The translations under genes and the position numbers were made by a program. 64,000 nucleotides of DNA from the NCBI RefSeq assembly GCF_000631985.1, contig NZ_JFYN01000001.1, positions 1 through 64,000 of the forward strand, read 5' to 3'. The notes beneath the pieces are model-generated. The model was given only the letters and a program-made list of their open reading frames with translations, had not been told where the DNA came from and searched no databases. Positions 63,437 through 64,000 of this stretch are shown here, one piece after another (the first letter of the stretch is position 1; every line of letters starts with the position of its first letter). Origin of the DNA: Pseudomonas sp. RIT288 (GTDB lineage Bacteria > Pseudomonadota > Gammaproteobacteria > Pseudomonadales > Pseudomonadaceae).

Positions 63437-64000
63437 ATGCGTGTAGCCCTTTACCAATGTCCACCGCTGCCCCTGGAACCCGCCGCCAACCTGCATCGCC
63501 TGCAGCAACTGGCGATGGAGGCCAAGGGTGCCGACCTGCTGGTGCTGCCGGAAATGTTTCTGACCGGCTACAACATCGGCAAGGAAGCGGTCAGCACCTT
63601 GGCCGAGGTCTACAACGGCGAATGGGCGCAACAGATCGGTCGAATCGCCAAAGCCGCCGGGCTGGCGATTGCTTATGGTTACCCCGAGCGCACGGCCGAC
63701 GGGCAGATCTACAACGCTGTGCAGTTGATCGACGCGCACGGCGAGCGTCTGTGCAATTACCGCAAGACCCATCTGTTCGGCGATCTCGATCGGTCGATGT
63801 TCAGCCCCGGCGAAGATGATTTTCCGGTTGTTGAACTCAACGGCTGGAAGCTCGGTTTCCTGATCTGCTACGACCTGGAGTTTCCCGAGAACGCGCGGCG
63901 TTTGGCGCTGGCCGGCGCCGAGCTGATCCTGGTGCCGACGGCAAACATGATTCCGTTCGATTTCGTCGCTGACGTCACCGTGCGTTCCCGCGCCTTCGAA
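63437..64000 (+). CDS. davA: 5-aminopentanamidase (partial, runs off the right edge)
   Basis: Carbon-nitrogen hydrolase converting 5-aminopentanamide to 5-aminovalerate and ammonia. The first 188 codons are present of about 264 expected. The nitrilase triad is visible: E39 (VLPEMF), K110 (YRKTHL) and C144 (LICYDLEFPE). A strong AGAGGA ribosome-binding site precedes the ATG. It forms an operon with davB. Confidence 0.94.
   Translation, partial: MRVALYQCPPLPLEPAANLHRLQQLAMEAKGADLLVLPEMFLTGYNIGKEAVSTLAEVYNGEWAQQIGRIAKAAGLAIAYGYPERTADGQIYNAVQLIDAHGERLCNYRKTHLFGDLDRSMFSPGEDDFPVVELNGWKLGFLICYDLEFPENARRLALAGAELILVPTANMIPFDFVADVTVRSRAFE

Overview
The window is a stretch of core chromosome from a Pseudomonas, most likely of the P. 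fluorescens species complex. The evidence is a set of typical pseudomonad neighbourhoods (lptD-surA-pdxA-rsmA-apaGH-glpE, rpsU-dnaG-rpoD, split trpE and trpGDC, amgK-murU, davBA, speD-osmC-vfr), high GC content, and many intergenic REP palindromes ending in GCTCCTACA. I see no intact prophage, insertion sequence or CRISPR array.

Layout. 1-310: tandem leftward promoters for an rRNA operon lying outside the window. 0.3-13.8 kb: tyrS, an M23 endopeptidase plus anmK, erpA, argC, hemJ, a flavin oxidoreductase, a DUF805 protein, an SDR, a HIT protein, coq7, speD, osmC, vfr and a lipoate-ligase-like gene. 13.9-23.2 kb: trpGDC, the autotransporter esterase estA, then rpe-gph-trpE and an iron-type alcohol dehydrogenase. 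23.3-31.3 kb: an agtABCD-like ABC importer with its agtSR-like two-component system. 31.4-42.7 kb: a DUF3530 protein, djlA-murU-amgK, then the lptD-to-glpE run. 43-47.8 kb: prkA-yeaH-spoVR. 47.9-56.6 kb: cca, folK-like/folB, plsY, tsaD, rpsU, dnaG, rpoD. 56.7-64 kb: the c-di-GMP protein RmcA, tRNA-Ile2(CAU), a phage-derived gene fragment, an Lrp-type regulator, davB and the start of davA.

How the genes fit together. AnmK, AmgK and MurU are three steps of peptidoglycan recycling. DavB and DavA convert L-lysine to 5-aminovalerate, the compound (with GABA) imported by the Agt system further left. The two unlinked trp operons each follow a short reading frame ending in the same Trp-rich tail (ARWRWRA-stop), and each tail is followed 10 nt later by a GC-rich hairpin. 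For trpE, that tail is the C-terminus of the upstream phosphatase gene gph. This is the most striking regulatory arrangement in the window.

I found no convincing wholly new multi-gene system. The best leads are regulatory or remnant features: the twin trp leaders, a hairpin covering the cca ribosome-binding site, dyads upstream of agtA, a sigma-S-like prkA promoter, and a truncated phage nuclease-domain gene beside the tRNA.
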